Shown here piece after piece: positions 17,887-27,424 of a stretch of DNA of 64,000 nt. How positions within the stretch are numbered: the first letter of the stretch is position 1; each line of letters begins with the position of its first letter. The stretch is from Arthrobacter yangruifuii (lineage in GTDB: Bacteria; Actinomycetota; Actinomycetes; Actinomycetales; Micrococcaceae). The notes under the pieces were generated by a model. The model searched no databases and was not told the origin of the DNA. It was given only the letters and a program-made list of their open reading frames with translations. Made by a program: the position numbers and the translations under genes. The stretch covers positions 586,703-650,702 of the forward strand of contig NZ_VTFX01000004.1 in assembly GCF_009192775.1 (NCBI RefSeq). The letters run 5' to 3'.

Positions 17887-18651
17887 ATGACTTCCCTCCC
17901 CGGCGCTGATGCCTTCCACTCCGAGGGTCACGGCCCCAACGCGGGCGTAGGCGTGCTCCTCAGCCACGGATTCACCGGATCCCCGGTGAGCCTGGCTGCC
18001 TGGGCGCGCTCCCTCGCGGACCGCGGCTACGCCGTGAGCCTGCCGCTGCTGCCGGGCCACGGAACCAGCTGGCAGGAACTGGCACGGACACCCTGGCAGC
18101 GCTGGTACGAGGAATACGACCGCGCATATACCGTCCTGCAGGAACGGACCGCCTGCGTGGTCTCCGCCGGGCTGTCCATGGGCGGTGCCCTGGCACTGCG
18201 GCTGGCGGCGCAGCGGCCGGTGGCCGGCGTCGTCGTCGTCAATCCCGGACTCACCTTCGCCGATCCCCGGGCCCGCTACTCGGGCGCGCTGAAGTACGTC
18301 CTGAGATCGGTCCCCGCCATCGGCAACGACATCCGGCTGCAAGGGCAGGACGAAGGTGCCTATTCCCGGACCCCCGTGGCCGCAGTCCACCAGCTGGGCA
18401 GGCTTTTCCGCGATACGGCGGCCTCGCTGCCGAACGTGGCCGCCCCCGTGCTGGCGTTCCGGTCACGGGTGGACGCGGTGGTGCCGGAGTCCAGCATGGA
18501 CGTGCTCCGCGGGGGTCTCGTGAACGCGGAGCTTGAGGTGGTACCGCTGGAAAACAGCTATCACGTAGCCACCATGGACCACGACGCACCGCTCATCTTC
18601 GAACGGTCGCACGAGTTCATCCAACGCGTCAGCGCCGGAGTCCGGGCATGA
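17887..18651 (+). CDS. Alpha/beta hydrolase, carboxylesterase or monoacylglycerol lipase type
   Basis: Cytoplasmic serine hydrolase of 254 residues. The nucleophile elbow GLSMGG is near residue 98, an oxyanion segment LSHGFTGSP near 25-33, a late Asp in FRSRVDAVVP and the catalytic His in ENSYHVATMDHD near 222-228. The short cap and overall pattern resemble Est30-type carboxylesterases. True substrate is unknown; a short acyl ester or monoacylglycerol is plausible given the divergent plsC. The stop overlaps the next start as ATGA. Confidence 0.88.
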   Translation: MTSLPGADAFHSEGHGPNAGVGVLLSHGFTGSPVSLAAWARSLADRGYAVSLPLLPGHGTSWQELARTPWQRWYEEYDRAYTVLQERTACVVSAGLSMGGALALRLAAQRPVAGVVVVNPGLTFADPRARYSGALKYVLRSVPAIGNDIRLQGQDEGAYSRTPVAAVHQLGRLFRDTAASLPNVAAPVLAFRSRVDAVVPESSMDVLRGGLVNAELEVVPLENSYHVATMDHDAPLIFERSHEFIQRVSAGVRA

Positions 18652-19202
18652 CTGAACGCGAGCCGGAACACAACGAGTCCACGGACGAGGAAGTCTGGCT
18701 GGATCTGGTGGCCCGTCTGGAGCACATGGACGCCGCCGATCCCGTGCGGCCGCAACAGACACCGCCTTCCGGGGGCGCCCAGGATACTGCCGCCCCGGAC
18801 GGTGCCGGCGCGGACGGATCCGGCAGCGGCGAGCCGGGCAAGGCCGGGCCTTCCCGCGATCCTGCGGCGCCGTCTCCGGCCGACAGGACCCGGGCGATCT
18901 TCCGGAACCAGCTGCCCTCGGCTGCCGGACCGCGGGACTACATCCCGGAGGATGACGGGGACGACGGCGGTTTCGTCCCGCCGGAGCCGCCGCCGCTGGG
19001 CATGGGTGAACCGCTGGTGGTGCTCAGCTGGCTGGGCACCCTGGCCGGTCCGCTGCTGCTGCTGGTGTTCGCAATGTTCTGGCGTGATGTTCCCCTGGCC
19101 GTCATCCTGGGCACCGTTGCCGTTTTTGCCGGGTCGGCCGGCTACCTGCTTTTCCGGCTCCCACAGCACCGCGATGAGGACGACGACGGCGCGGCTGTGT
19201 AG
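18648..19202 (+). CDS. Hypothetical membrane protein with acidic disordered N-terminus
   Basis: A 184-residue protein I cannot assign to a family. Residues 1-115 are acidic, Pro/Gly/Ala-rich and probably disordered; two membrane segments at about 125-145 and 150-168 follow, then a short Asp-rich tail, so both ends should lie on the same side of the membrane. Translation is coupled to the hydrolase by a four-base ATGA overlap. Proteins with this layout are common beside the hydrolase in related actinobacteria (from memory), but no function is established. Confidence 0.8.
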   Translation: MTEREPEHNESTDEEVWLDLVARLEHMDAADPVRPQQTPPSGGAQDTAAPDGAGADGSGSGEPGKAGPSRDPAAPSPADRTRAIFRNQLPSAAGPRDYIPEDDGDDGGFVPPEPPPLGMGEPLVVLSWLGTLAGPLLLLVFAMFWRDVPLAVILGTVAVFAGSAGYLLFRLPQHRDEDDDGAAV

Positions 19203-19235
19203 GTCCGGCGCCTTCCCCTTCCGGAACGGCGCGGT

Positions 19236-20312
19236 TCAGCGGCGTGCGGCAATCCGCGACAGGTCGGCCGCTCCGATCATTCCCGCTGCAGGACCCAGGG
19301 CGGCGAGCTCCATCCGGGCCGCCGGCCGGAAGCCGCGCCCGGTCAGGTTGCGGGCAAAGGACCGCCGTGCCGGTTCCAGCACCAGGTCCCCGGCATCGCT
19401 CAGGCCGCCGCCGATGACGAACATCCCCGGATCGAGGGCCGCGGCCAGATTGGCCAGGCCCAGCCCCAGCCACTGCCCCACCTCGTCCAGCAGTTCCACG
19501 GACGCCGGATCGCCCTCGAGGGCAAGGCGCGTCACGACGGCGCCGGTCACCCGATCCGTATCGCCGCCCACGGCCCGGAGCAGTTCCTGGGCCACCGGCG
19601 AGTTGGCCGCCGCCAGCTCCCGGGCCTCCCGGCCCAGGGCATTACCCGAGGCGTATTGTTCCCAGCAGCCGCGGTTGCCGCATTCGCAGCGGTGTCCGCC
19701 GGGCATGATGATCTGGTGGCCGAACTCGCCGGCTACGCCGTGCCGGCCGCGCTCAAGACGGCCGTCGACCACCATCGCCCCGCCGATTCCAGTGCCCAGG
19801 GTGACGCAGACCAATCTGCTCTCCCCCGCACCGGCGCCGAACCGATATTCGGCCCAGGCGGCGGCGTCGGCGTCGTTGACCAGGAAGACCCGCCGCCGCA
19901 GCAGCCGTTCCAGGTTCTCTCGGAGCGGCTCGTTGCGCCAGGCCAAATGGGGGCTGAACAGTACGGTGCTTCCGGCCAGGTCCATCCACCCGGCCGCACC
20001 GATCCCGACCGACCAGACGTGGTGGTCGGTGGACAGTTCCCGGACGAGGTCCACAATGACGGCTTCGACTTCACGCGGATCCTGGCCGGGCGTGGAACGG
20101 CGTGCCTCTTTCAGGACGCGCCCGTCGCCGTCGACCAGCCCGGCGGCCACTTTCGTTCCGCCGATGTCGATGCCGATGGCCAGGCCGCGCCGGCGCATCC
20201 GGTTCGGCAGCCGGATGGGCCGTCGGGGCCGGAACGGCTCCGTGGCCGCGGTCCGTCGCTGGGGCGGGGTGGAAAGGGGGCGGGTAACGGGTGCTGGGGT
20301 AACTGGACGCAT
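19236..20312 (-). CDS. ROK family sugar kinase, probable glucokinase
   Basis: Sugar kinase of the ROK family. The ATP-binding motif GIDIGGTKVAAGLVDGDG begins near residue 47, the ROK signature LGTGIGGAMVVDG near 180, and the Zn-binding motif CECGNRGCWEQYAS near 230, with the catalytic Asp in LVNDADAAAWAE. 358 residues from ATG at 20312; the first 38 are a basic Pro/Arg-rich extension not seen in typical members, and the internal ATG at codon 39 would give a standard ROK protein. Glucose is the likeliest substrate, but N-acetylmannosamine or fructose cannot be excluded. Convergent with the small membrane protein gene. Confidence 0.88.
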   Translation of the reverse strand: MRPVTPAPVTRPLSTPPQRRTAATEPFRPRRPIRLPNRMRRRGLAIGIDIGGTKVAAGLVDGDGRVLKEARRSTPGQDPREVEAVIVDLVRELSTDHHVWSVGIGAAGWMDLAGSTVLFSPHLAWRNEPLRENLERLLRRRVFLVNDADAAAWAEYRFGAGAGESRLVCVTLGTGIGGAMVVDGRLERGRHGVAGEFGHQIIMPGGHRCECGNRGCWEQYASGNALGREARELAAANSPVAQELLRAVGGDTDRVTGAVVTRLALEGDPASVELLDEVGQWLGLGLANLAAALDPGMFVIGGGLSDAGDLVLEPARRSFARNLTGRGFRPAARMELAALGPAAGMIGAADLSRIAARR

Positions 20313-20373
20313 CAGAAACCTATTCTAGGGAAACGGCAAGAGCAGCGACGCCTTCGTTATAGATCCGCAAGGT

Positions 20374-20385
20374 TACCGGCCGGTA
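20374..20385. promoter_or_regulatory. 12-bp palindrome between the ROK kinase and acyl-CoA ligase genes
   Basis: TACCGGCCGGTA is a perfect inverted repeat lying 66 bases upstream of the acyl-CoA ligase start and 62 bases upstream of the divergent ROK start. Palindromes of this TACCG/CGGTA type are typical TetR-family operators in actinobacterial fatty-acid genes, so an operator is plausible; no regulator gene is adjacent. Confidence 0.4.
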
Positions 20386-20450
20386 TTTAATGTGATCTAG
20401 GTTATAGGCTGGCAGTGCCTACGGGCCATCCGGATATCAAAGGAGCTATC

Positions 20451-22259
20451 GTGCGAGAATTCAGCGTTCCCGTCCTGGCGGAGTCCCCGCCGACGACGAA
20501 CATCACCAACCTGCTGCTCGACCAGGCAGCCAAGCCCAGCAACCCCGCTCTCTTTGCTGTCCGGAACAGTCAGGGCGAATGGGAGCGGATCAAGGCCACG
20601 GAGTTCGCCAAGGACGTCCGCGCACTGGCCAAGGGCCTGATCGCCAGCGGCATCAAGCCCGGCGACCGCGTGGCCATCATGTCCCGGACCCGGTACGAGT
20701 GGACCCTGGTGGACTTTGCAGTCTGGTTCGCCGGCGCCGTATCGGTGCCCGTCTATGAGACCTCCTCGCCCTCCCAGGTCGCCTGGATCCTCAGTGATTC
20801 CGGCGCCGTCGCCATCATCGTGGAGGCCGCCCGGCACGAAAACATTGTCCGCACGGCGGCAGCCGATGAAGACCTTTCGCAGGTAGCCAACGTCTGGCAG
20901 ATCGACGGCGGCGGACTGGATGCCCTGCGCGCCGAGGGCGCCTCGGTGAGTGACGAAGATCTCGAGAAGCGGCGCTCCGCAGCGCAGATGGCGGATCTCG
21001 CCACCATCATCTACACCTCCGGCACCACCGGAAAGCCCAAGGGCTGCGAGCTCACGCACGCGAACTTCGTGGATCTGTGCCGCAACTCCGAACTGGCGGA
21101 GCCCGAGGTGGCGCGCGAAGGCTCACAGACCATCATGTTCCTGCCGCTGGCGCACGTCCTTGCCCGGTTCATTTCGGTCCTCAGCGTGTCCACCGGAGCC
21201 ACCGTGGCACACACCCCCGATGTAAAGAACCTCCTCCCGGATCTGCAGAGCTTCAAGCCGACCTTCATCCTGGTGGTTCCGCGCGTGCTGGAAAAGGTCT
21301 TCAACGCTTCCATGCTGAAGGCCGAAGACGGCGGGAAGGGCAAGATCTTCTCCGCCGGTGTGGCGACGGCAGTGGCCTGGTCGAAGGCAAAGGAGGAGGG
21401 GAAGGTGCCGCTGGGCCTGACTCTCCGGCACGCCCTCTTCGACCGCCTGCTGTACGGCAAGATCCGCGAGGCCATGGGCGGCAGGGTGGACTACGCCGTC
21501 TCCGGCGGGGCTCCCCTGGGTGAACGGCTGGGACACTTCTTCCACGGCATCGGCCTGCTGGTGCTGGAAGGCTACGGGCTGACGGAGACCACTGCCCCGC
21601 TGACCACCAATACCCCGCAGCTGGTCAAGCTGGGCACAGTGGGCGCACCCCTTCCCGGCAACAGCGTGAAGATTGCCGACGACGGCGAGATCCTGGCGAA
21701 GGGGATCAGTGTTATGAAGGGCTATTACAACCGCCCTGAGCTGATGGAGGAAACCTTCACGGACGGCTGGTTCCATACCGGGGACATCGGTGAACTCGAT
21801 GCCGACGGCTTCCTGAAGATCACCGGCCGGAAAAAGGAAATCATCATCACCGCCGGAGGCAAGAACGTGGTCCCCTCCCAGCTGGAGGATTCCATCCGTG
21901 CCGATGCGATTGTTTCCCAGTGCGTGGTCGTCGGGGACCAGAAGCCGTTCATTTCGGCCCTGATCACGGTGGACGAGGAAGCCCTGCCCGGCTGGCTGGG
22001 ACGCCACAAGCTGCCCACCACCATGACCGTGACCGAAGTCGCCAAAACCGACGAACTGCAGAGCGAGCTGCAGGCGCTGGTGGACCGGGCCAACAAGAAG
22101 GTCTCCTCCGCCGAAGCCATCAAGCAGTTCCGCGTGGTCCCGACGGATTTCACCGAGACCAGCGGGCACCTGACGCCGTCCCTGAAGATCAAGCGCGCCC
22201 AGGTCCTGCGCGACTTCGCGGACGTGGTCGAGGAGATCTACAGCGGTCAGCGCGTCTGA
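20451..22259 (+). CDS. fadD: Long-chain acyl-CoA synthetase (AMP-binding, FadD15-like)
   Basis: Activates fatty acids to acyl-CoA through an acyl-adenylate. The 602-residue product shows the AMP-binding motif YTSGTTGKPKGCELTH near residue 188, GYGLTETTAP near 377, and the A8-type hinge WFHTGDIGELDADGFLKITGRKKEII, with the conserved Lys in the C-terminal subdomain. GTG at 20451 is chosen because AAAGGAG ends 5 bases upstream; an ATG-like start further up lacks one. The position after the plsC/hydrolase group matches fadD15 in Mycobacterium. A strong terminator follows. Confidence 0.92.
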   Translation: MREFSVPVLAESPPTTNITNLLLDQAAKPSNPALFAVRNSQGEWERIKATEFAKDVRALAKGLIASGIKPGDRVAIMSRTRYEWTLVDFAVWFAGAVSVPVYETSSPSQVAWILSDSGAVAIIVEAARHENIVRTAAADEDLSQVANVWQIDGGGLDALRAEGASVSDEDLEKRRSAAQMADLATIIYTSGTTGKPKGCELTHANFVDLCRNSELAEPEVAREGSQTIMFLPLAHVLARFISVLSVSTGATVAHTPDVKNLLPDLQSFKPTFILVVPRVLEKVFNASMLKAEDGGKGKIFSAGVATAVAWSKAKEEGKVPLGLTLRHALFDRLLYGKIREAMGGRVDYAVSGGAPLGERLGHFFHGIGLLVLEGYGLTETTAPLTTNTPQLVKLGTVGAPLPGNSVKIADDGEILAKGISVMKGYYNRPELMEETFTDGWFHTGDIGELDADGFLKITGRKKEIIITAGGKNVVPSQLEDSIRADAIVSQCVVVGDQKPFISALITVDEEALPGWLGRHKLPTTMTVTEVAKTDELQSELQALVDRANKKVSSAEAIKQFRVVPTDFTETSGHLTPSLKIKRAQVLRDFADVVEEIYSGQRV

Positions 22260-22271
22260 CCTCCCGTCCCG

Positions 22272-22315
22272 GCCGGGCCGGAGCCGCCTCCTACAGGCGG
22301 TTCCGGCCCGGCTTT
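22272..22315. terminator. Intrinsic terminator between acyl-CoA ligase and mycothione reductase genes
   Basis: A 16 to 17-bp GC-rich stem (22272-22288 with 22296-22312, one wobble) with an 8-base loop and TTTT after it on the plus strand. It begins 13 bases past the acyl-CoA ligase stop and overlaps the last codons of the convergent mycothione reductase gene. Confidence 0.9.
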
Positions 22316-23718
22316 TCCGTTGTCTTCAGCGACAGCAGGGCGTTTTCCACGACCTCGGTCAGCGCGGGGTGGATCCAGTACTGCCCGCGGGCCATAGTGG
22401 CCGCATCCAGCCCGAACTCCATGGCCTGCACCAGCGGCTGGATCAGCATGGATGCCTCATGGCCCATGATGTGGGCACCGAGCAGCCGCCCGGTTTCCTG
22501 CTCCGCCAGCAGCTTCACGAAGCCGGTGGAATCCTCCATGGCCCATCCGTACGCCGTCGAACCATATTCCTGGACCGCCAGGGCCAGTTCGACGCCGCGG
22601 GCTTCCGTGTCCGCCAGGGCCTGCTCCTCGGTCATCCCCACACTGGCGATCTGCGGGCTGCTGAAGACGGCTGCCGGCACGAAACGGTGGTCCATGGTGC
22701 GAAGGTCCCCGGGATGCACCAGGTTGTGTGCCACCACCCGGGCCTCGTGGTTGGCCACATGCTTGAGCTGATAGGGGCTGCTGATGTCGCCCAGCGCCCA
22801 GACCCCCGGCACCGGAGAGCCAGCTGACAGTACGCGTCCGTGGCCGTCCACCGCCAGGCGGCCGTCAGAAGTGACGTCAAACCCGGCGGCCGCGACGTCC
22901 AGGCGGTCGGTGTTGGGCGTCCGTCCCGTGGCCACGAGCACCAGATCCACGTCCAGGGCGGATTCTCCGGCGGGGCCGGTGAGCACGGCATGCACCGATC
23001 CGTCGGCGTTTTCCACCAGCGAATCCACGGTGGTGTTCAGCTGAAGGTTCCACTGCTTGGACGCCTCCGCCGTAAAGCGCTCGGACACGGTGCCGTCCAG
23101 GGAACGAAGCAGTGCCCCCGACCGCACGGCCACGGTGACGTCCGAGCCGAAAGCGGAGAAAACGAACCCGAACTCCGCGGCAATGTACCCGCCGCCGATG
23201 ATCAGCACCCGGGCCGGCAGCTCATCGATGCGCATCACCGTATCGGAGGTATGGACCTGCGGCAGGTCCATCCCCGGCGTATCCGGCAGGACCGGACGGG
23301 AGCCTGCGGCCACGACAATCTCGTCGGCCGTAATCTTTTCCCCGGATGCGGTCACCAGGGCATGGGGAGAGACGAAGCGGACGTATTCGCTGAAAAGCGT
23401 GACGTTGTCAAGCTCCTCGTCCCGGTACCGGCGCCCGCCGTCGGAGATGGCGTCAATCCGCGCGAAAATCCGGTCCCGGATATCCCGCCACCTCACCCCC
23501 GCAGTCACCGAGTCCACGCCCAGCCGGGCGCCGTCGACGGCGGCGGCGGCCAGCTGGGCAGGGTAAACGAACATCTTGGTGGGGATGCAGCCGACGTTGA
23601 GGCACGTTCCTCCGAACGTGCCTCCGTCGATGATCGCTACCTTTTTGCCGTCCCACTCCGGGGTGATGAGCGAGTTGCCGGAGCCGGAACCGATAATGGC
23701 CAGATCGAAGTGAGTCAC
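22291..23718 (-). CDS. mtr: Mycothione reductase
   Basis: Flavoprotein disulfide reductase that uses NADPH to reduce oxidised mycothiol, the actinobacterial substitute for glutathione. It has the FAD motif IIGSGSGNSL at the N-terminus, the redox-active disulfide in GGTCLNVGCIPTKM (about 36-49), an NADPH-binding GGGYIAAEFG near 175, and the catalytic His in HPALTEVVENALL at the C-terminal end. SGSGNS rather than the GGG pattern of lipoamide dehydrogenase, with the lineage, favours mycothione reductase. 475 residues, normal length. This gene is direct evidence for an actinobacterial host. Confidence 0.92.
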   Translation of the reverse strand: MTHFDLAIIGSGSGNSLITPEWDGKKVAIIDGGTFGGTCLNVGCIPTKMFVYPAQLAAAAVDGARLGVDSVTAGVRWRDIRDRIFARIDAISDGGRRYRDEELDNVTLFSEYVRFVSPHALVTASGEKITADEIVVAAGSRPVLPDTPGMDLPQVHTSDTVMRIDELPARVLIIGGGYIAAEFGFVFSAFGSDVTVAVRSGALLRSLDGTVSERFTAEASKQWNLQLNTTVDSLVENADGSVHAVLTGPAGESALDVDLVLVATGRTPNTDRLDVAAAGFDVTSDGRLAVDGHGRVLSAGSPVPGVWALGDISSPYQLKHVANHEARVVAHNLVHPGDLRTMDHRFVPAAVFSSPQIASVGMTEEQALADTEARGVELALAVQEYGSTAYGWAMEDSTGFVKLLAEQETGRLLGAHIMGHEASMLIQPLVQAMEFGLDAATMARGQYWIHPALTEVVENALLSLKTTEKPGRNRL

Positions 23719-23761
23719 GCCTTCAGTCTAGGCAGACAACCTCCCGCAATCACTTCCGGGT

Positions 23762-26700
23762 TCACTTCGGGGCAATGACCAGGAGCAGGTCTCCGCCCTG
23801 GACCTGTTCCACCCGCGAAATGGCGACGCGTTCCACCGTTCCGGCGACCGGGGCCGTAATGGAGGCCTCCATCTTCATGGCTTCGATCGTGGCAACAGTC
23901 TCCCCGGCGGCTACCTCCGAGCCTTCCTTGGCAACGACCGTGACAGCGCCGGCGAAGGGAGCCGCGACGTGCCCGGCCTCCGCCGGATCGGCCCGCTCCG
24001 CCGATTTGGTGGTGCTTTCAATGCTGCGGTCCCGGACCGAGACGGGCCGCATCTGCCCGTTCAGCGTGGTCATCACCGTACGCATGCCTTTTTCATCCGG
24101 TTCGGACACGGCATCCAGCGCCGCAATCAACCGCACGCCCTTCTCCAGTTCAATGACGTGTTCTTCCCCTCGGCGCAGCCCGTAGAGGTAATCGCGGGTG
24201 TCGAGGACCGAGACGTCGCCGTAGGTTTCCCGGACGGTGGCGAATTCCTTCGCCGGACCCGCGAACAGCAGACGGTTCAGGGTTTCCTTCCGGGTCGCGG
24301 AGTCCGCGTGCAGGCCGGCCTTGTCCACCTCTGTCAGGTCGACGCGGCGGGGCTTGATCTCGCGTCCCTGCAGGGCCTTGGTCCGGAACGGTTCGGGCCA
24401 CCCTCCGGGCGGATCCCCGAGCTCGCCGCTGAGGAACCCGATCACCGAATCCGGGATGTCGTAGTTCTGCGGGTTCTCCTCGAAGTCCTCCGGTGAGACG
24501 TTGGAGCCGACCAGCTGGAGGGCAAGGTCCCCCACTACCTTCGACGACGGCGTGACCTTCACCAGTCGGCCGAGAATCCGGTCGGCGGCGGTGTACATGT
24601 CCTCGATGGCTTCGAAACGCTCCCCCAGTCCCAGGGCGATCGCCTGCTGGCGCAGGTTGGAAAGCTGGCCGCCGGGAATCTCGTGGCGGTACACGCGTCC
24701 GGTCGGACCCGCCAGCCCCGATTCGAAGGGTGCGTACACGCGCCGCACAGCCTCCCAGTACGGTTCCAGTGCGCCTACGGCGTCCAGGCTGATGCCGGTC
24801 TCCCGCTCGGTGTTGGTCAGCGCGGCGACGAGGGAGGACATGGACGGCTGGCTGGTGGTGCCGGCCAGCGGGGCGCTGGCGACGTCCACTGCGTCGACGC
24901 CCGCCTCGGCCGCGGCCAGCAGGGTGGCCAGCTGCCCGCCGGCGGTGTCGTGCGTGTGCAGGTGGACGGGCAGGTCGAACCGCTCCCGCAGCGCCGCGAC
25001 CAGCTTGGCCGCCGCAGCCGGGCGCAAAAGCCCGGCCATGTCCTTGATGGCCAGGATGTGGGCGCCGGCGTCCACTATCTTCTGGGCCAGGTCCAGGTAG
25101 TACTCCAGCGTGTACAGGTCCTCCTTCGGGCTGAGCATGTCTCCGGTGTAGCAAAGCGCCACTTCAGCCACGGCTGTCCCGGTCCTGCGGACGGCACGGA
25201 TGGCAGGCTCCATCTGCGAGACATCGTTCAGGGCATCGAATATGCGGAAAATGTCCACACCGGTGGCGGCAGCTTCTTCGACGAACGCTTCGGTGACTTC
25301 GGTGGGATACGGCGTGTAGCCGACCGTATTCCGGCCCCGGAGCAGCATCTGGATGCAGATATTGGGCAGCTCGTGCCGCAGGGAGGCGAGCCGTTCCCAC
25401 GGATCCTCCCCCAGGAAGCGCAGGGCGACGTCGTAGGTGGCACCTCCCCATGCTTCCACGGAGAGCAGTTCCGGCGTCAGCGCGGCTACCGCTGGTGCCG
25501 CCGCCACGAGGTCCCTGGTTCGCACCCGGGTGGCCAGCAGCGACTGGTGGGCATCGCGGAAGGTGGTGTCCGTGACGGCCAGTTCGCTCCGCTGCCGCAG
25601 ATCCGCGGCGAAACCCTCCGGACCCAGTTCCAGCAGCCGCTGCCGTGAACCGGCTACGGGTTCGGGCAGGCCGGTAGGCAGTTTCACCGCCGGGTCAGCG
25701 TGCACCACGGGCTCGCCGTACGGCTTGTTGACCGTAACGTCGGCGAGCCAGTTGAGCAGCTTGGTGCCGCGGTCGGCGGAGCCGCGGGCGTTGAGCAGCT
25801 CGGGACGTTCCTCGATGAAGGATGTGGCGACGTCTCCGGCCACAAAGTCCGGATCATCCAGGACGGCCTGCAGGAAGGAGATGTTGGTGGCCACGCCGCG
25901 GATGCGGAACTCGGCCAGGGCACGCCGTGCCCGGTTGACGGCAATCGGGTAGGTCCTGCCGCGGCAGGTGAGCTTGACCAGCATGGAGTCGAAGTGCGGG
26001 CTGATCTCGGCACCTGCGTAGACGGTGCCGCCGTCGAGCCGCACCCCGGCACCGCCGGCGGAACGGTAGGCGGTGATCCGGCCGACGTCGGGCCGGAATC
26101 CATTGCCCGGGTCCTCGGTGGTGATGCGGCATTGGAGGGCTGCCCCGCGGATCTGCAGCTCATCCTGCTGCAGGCCCAGGTCCGCCAGCGTCTCGCCGGC
26201 CGCGATCCGCAGCTGGGACTGGACAATGTCCACGTCGGTGATTTCCTCGGTGACGGTGTGCTCCACCTGGACACGCGGGTTCATTTCGATAAAGACGTGC
26301 TGGCCGGCACGTTCCCCGACGGTGTCCACGAGGAACTCCACGGTTCCGGCGTTGACGTAGCCCAGGGCCTTGGCGAACTTCACTGCGTCCCGGTACAGGG
26401 CCTGGCGGATGTTCTCATCCAGGTTGGGGGCAGGCGCTATCTCCACCACCTTCTGGTGGCGCCGCTGCAGCGAGCAGTCCCGTTCAAACAGGTGCACAAT
26501 GTTGCCGTCCGCATCGGCCAGGATCTGGACTTCAATGTGCCGGGGCCGCAGGACCGCCTGTTCCAGGAAAACGGTGGAGTCGCCGAACGCCGTTTCCGCT
26601 TCCCGCATGGCCGCCTGGAGCGCTTCCGGGAGCTTATCGGCAGTGTCGACCCGGCGCATCCCCCGTCCGCCTCCGCCGGCCACGGCCTTGACGAAGATCG

Positions 26701-27160
26701 GGAAGCCGATGTCCTCGGCTTCGCTGAGCAGCTTTTCGACGTCGTCGCTGGGCTGGGTCGAGCGCAGCACCGGGATACCGGCCTTCCGGGCCGCGTTCAG
26801 GGCGTGGACCTTATGCCCTGCCAGCTCCAGGATGTCCGCAGGCGGGCCCACGAAGGTGATACCGGCGTCGGCGGCAGCGCGGGCGAGGCCAGCGTTTTCG
26901 GACAGGAAGCCGTAACCGGGGTAGATGGCATCACAGCCGGATTCCTTGGCCACCCGGATAATTTCGTCCACGTCCAAGTACGCCCGGACCGGATGCCCCT
27001 CTTCACCGATCAGATAGGCTTCGTCGGCTTTCTGGCGGTGGATGGAATTGCGGTCCTCATGGGGAAACACGGCCACGGTCTTGGCGCCCAGTTCATAGGC
27101 TGCGCGGAAGGCGCGGATGGCAATTTCGCCTCGGTTCGCGACCAGTATCTTCGAGAACAT
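23762..27160 (-). CDS. pyc: Pyruvate carboxylase
   Basis: Single-chain biotin enzyme that converts pyruvate to oxaloacetate, the main anaplerotic step in many actinobacteria. 1132 residues in the standard order: biotin carboxylase (1-450, with KAVAGGGGRGMR and EMNPRVQVEHTVTEE), carboxyltransferase (from about 530, metal motif DTTFRDAHQSL), the allosteric hinge, and a C-terminal biotinyl domain with the modified Lys in EAMKMEAS near residue 1097. ATG at 27160 has AGGAG 5 bases upstream. It stands alone on the minus strand behind a divergent ParA-like gene. It complements the dctA and methylcitrate genes found further on. Confidence 0.96.
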   Translation of the reverse strand: MFSKILVANRGEIAIRAFRAAYELGAKTVAVFPHEDRNSIHRQKADEAYLIGEEGHPVRAYLDVDEIIRVAKESGCDAIYPGYGFLSENAGLARAAADAGITFVGPPADILELAGHKVHALNAARKAGIPVLRSTQPSDDVEKLLSEAEDIGFPIFVKAVAGGGGRGMRRVDTADKLPEALQAAMREAETAFGDSTVFLEQAVLRPRHIEVQILADADGNIVHLFERDCSLQRRHQKVVEIAPAPNLDENIRQALYRDAVKFAKALGYVNAGTVEFLVDTVGERAGQHVFIEMNPRVQVEHTVTEEITDVDIVQSQLRIAAGETLADLGLQQDELQIRGAALQCRITTEDPGNGFRPDVGRITAYRSAGGAGVRLDGGTVYAGAEISPHFDSMLVKLTCRGRTYPIAVNRARRALAEFRIRGVATNISFLQAVLDDPDFVAGDVATSFIEERPELLNARGSADRGTKLLNWLADVTVNKPYGEPVVHADPAVKLPTGLPEPVAGSRQRLLELGPEGFAADLRQRSELAVTDTTFRDAHQSLLATRVRTRDLVAAAPAVAALTPELLSVEAWGGATYDVALRFLGEDPWERLASLRHELPNICIQMLLRGRNTVGYTPYPTEVTEAFVEEAAATGVDIFRIFDALNDVSQMEPAIRAVRRTGTAVAEVALCYTGDMLSPKEDLYTLEYYLDLAQKIVDAGAHILAIKDMAGLLRPAAAAKLVAALRERFDLPVHLHTHDTAGGQLATLLAAAEAGVDAVDVASAPLAGTTSQPSMSSLVAALTNTERETGISLDAVGALEPYWEAVRRVYAPFESGLAGPTGRVYRHEIPGGQLSNLRQQAIALGLGERFEAIEDMYTAADRILGRLVKVTPSSKVVGDLALQLVGSNVSPEDFEENPQNYDIPDSVIGFLSGELGDPPGGWPEPFRTKALQGREIKPRRVDLTEVDKAGLHADSATRKETLNRLLFAGPAKEFATVRETYGDVSVLDTRDYLYGLRRGEEHVIELEKGVRLIAALDAVSEPDEKGMRTVMTTLNGQMRPVSVRDRSIESTTKSAERADPAEAGHVAAPFAGAVTVVAKEGSEVAAGETVATIEAMKMEASITAPVAGTVERVAISRVEQVQGGDLLLVIAPK

Positions 27161-27424
27161 GGATCTCCTGCGTCGATTGCGGACGGGGCACCCGGACAGG
27201 TGCCGCCGTTCTTACGGGTTCTCCGCCGCGGCACGAGGGAAGCCCTTCGCCGCCGGGATTCTCCGGCGGACGGGACCCGGGGCTGCCGTGGGGAACGTCA
27301 CACGGCACCAGTCTAAACGCCAGCCCGGGAAAAGCCTGCTGCCGGAGCAGCGGTTGTCCGTCACATAGAATGAGTCAGCTAGCCCTCCGGCGGTTCCCCG
27401 ACACGTAAGGTTTTGGTTCAACAA

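Noticed and set aside
21123..22169. Minus-strand frame inside the acyl-CoA ligase gene
   Set aside because: Typical antisense shadow of a high-GC gene. The ligase on the plus strand carries all family motifs.
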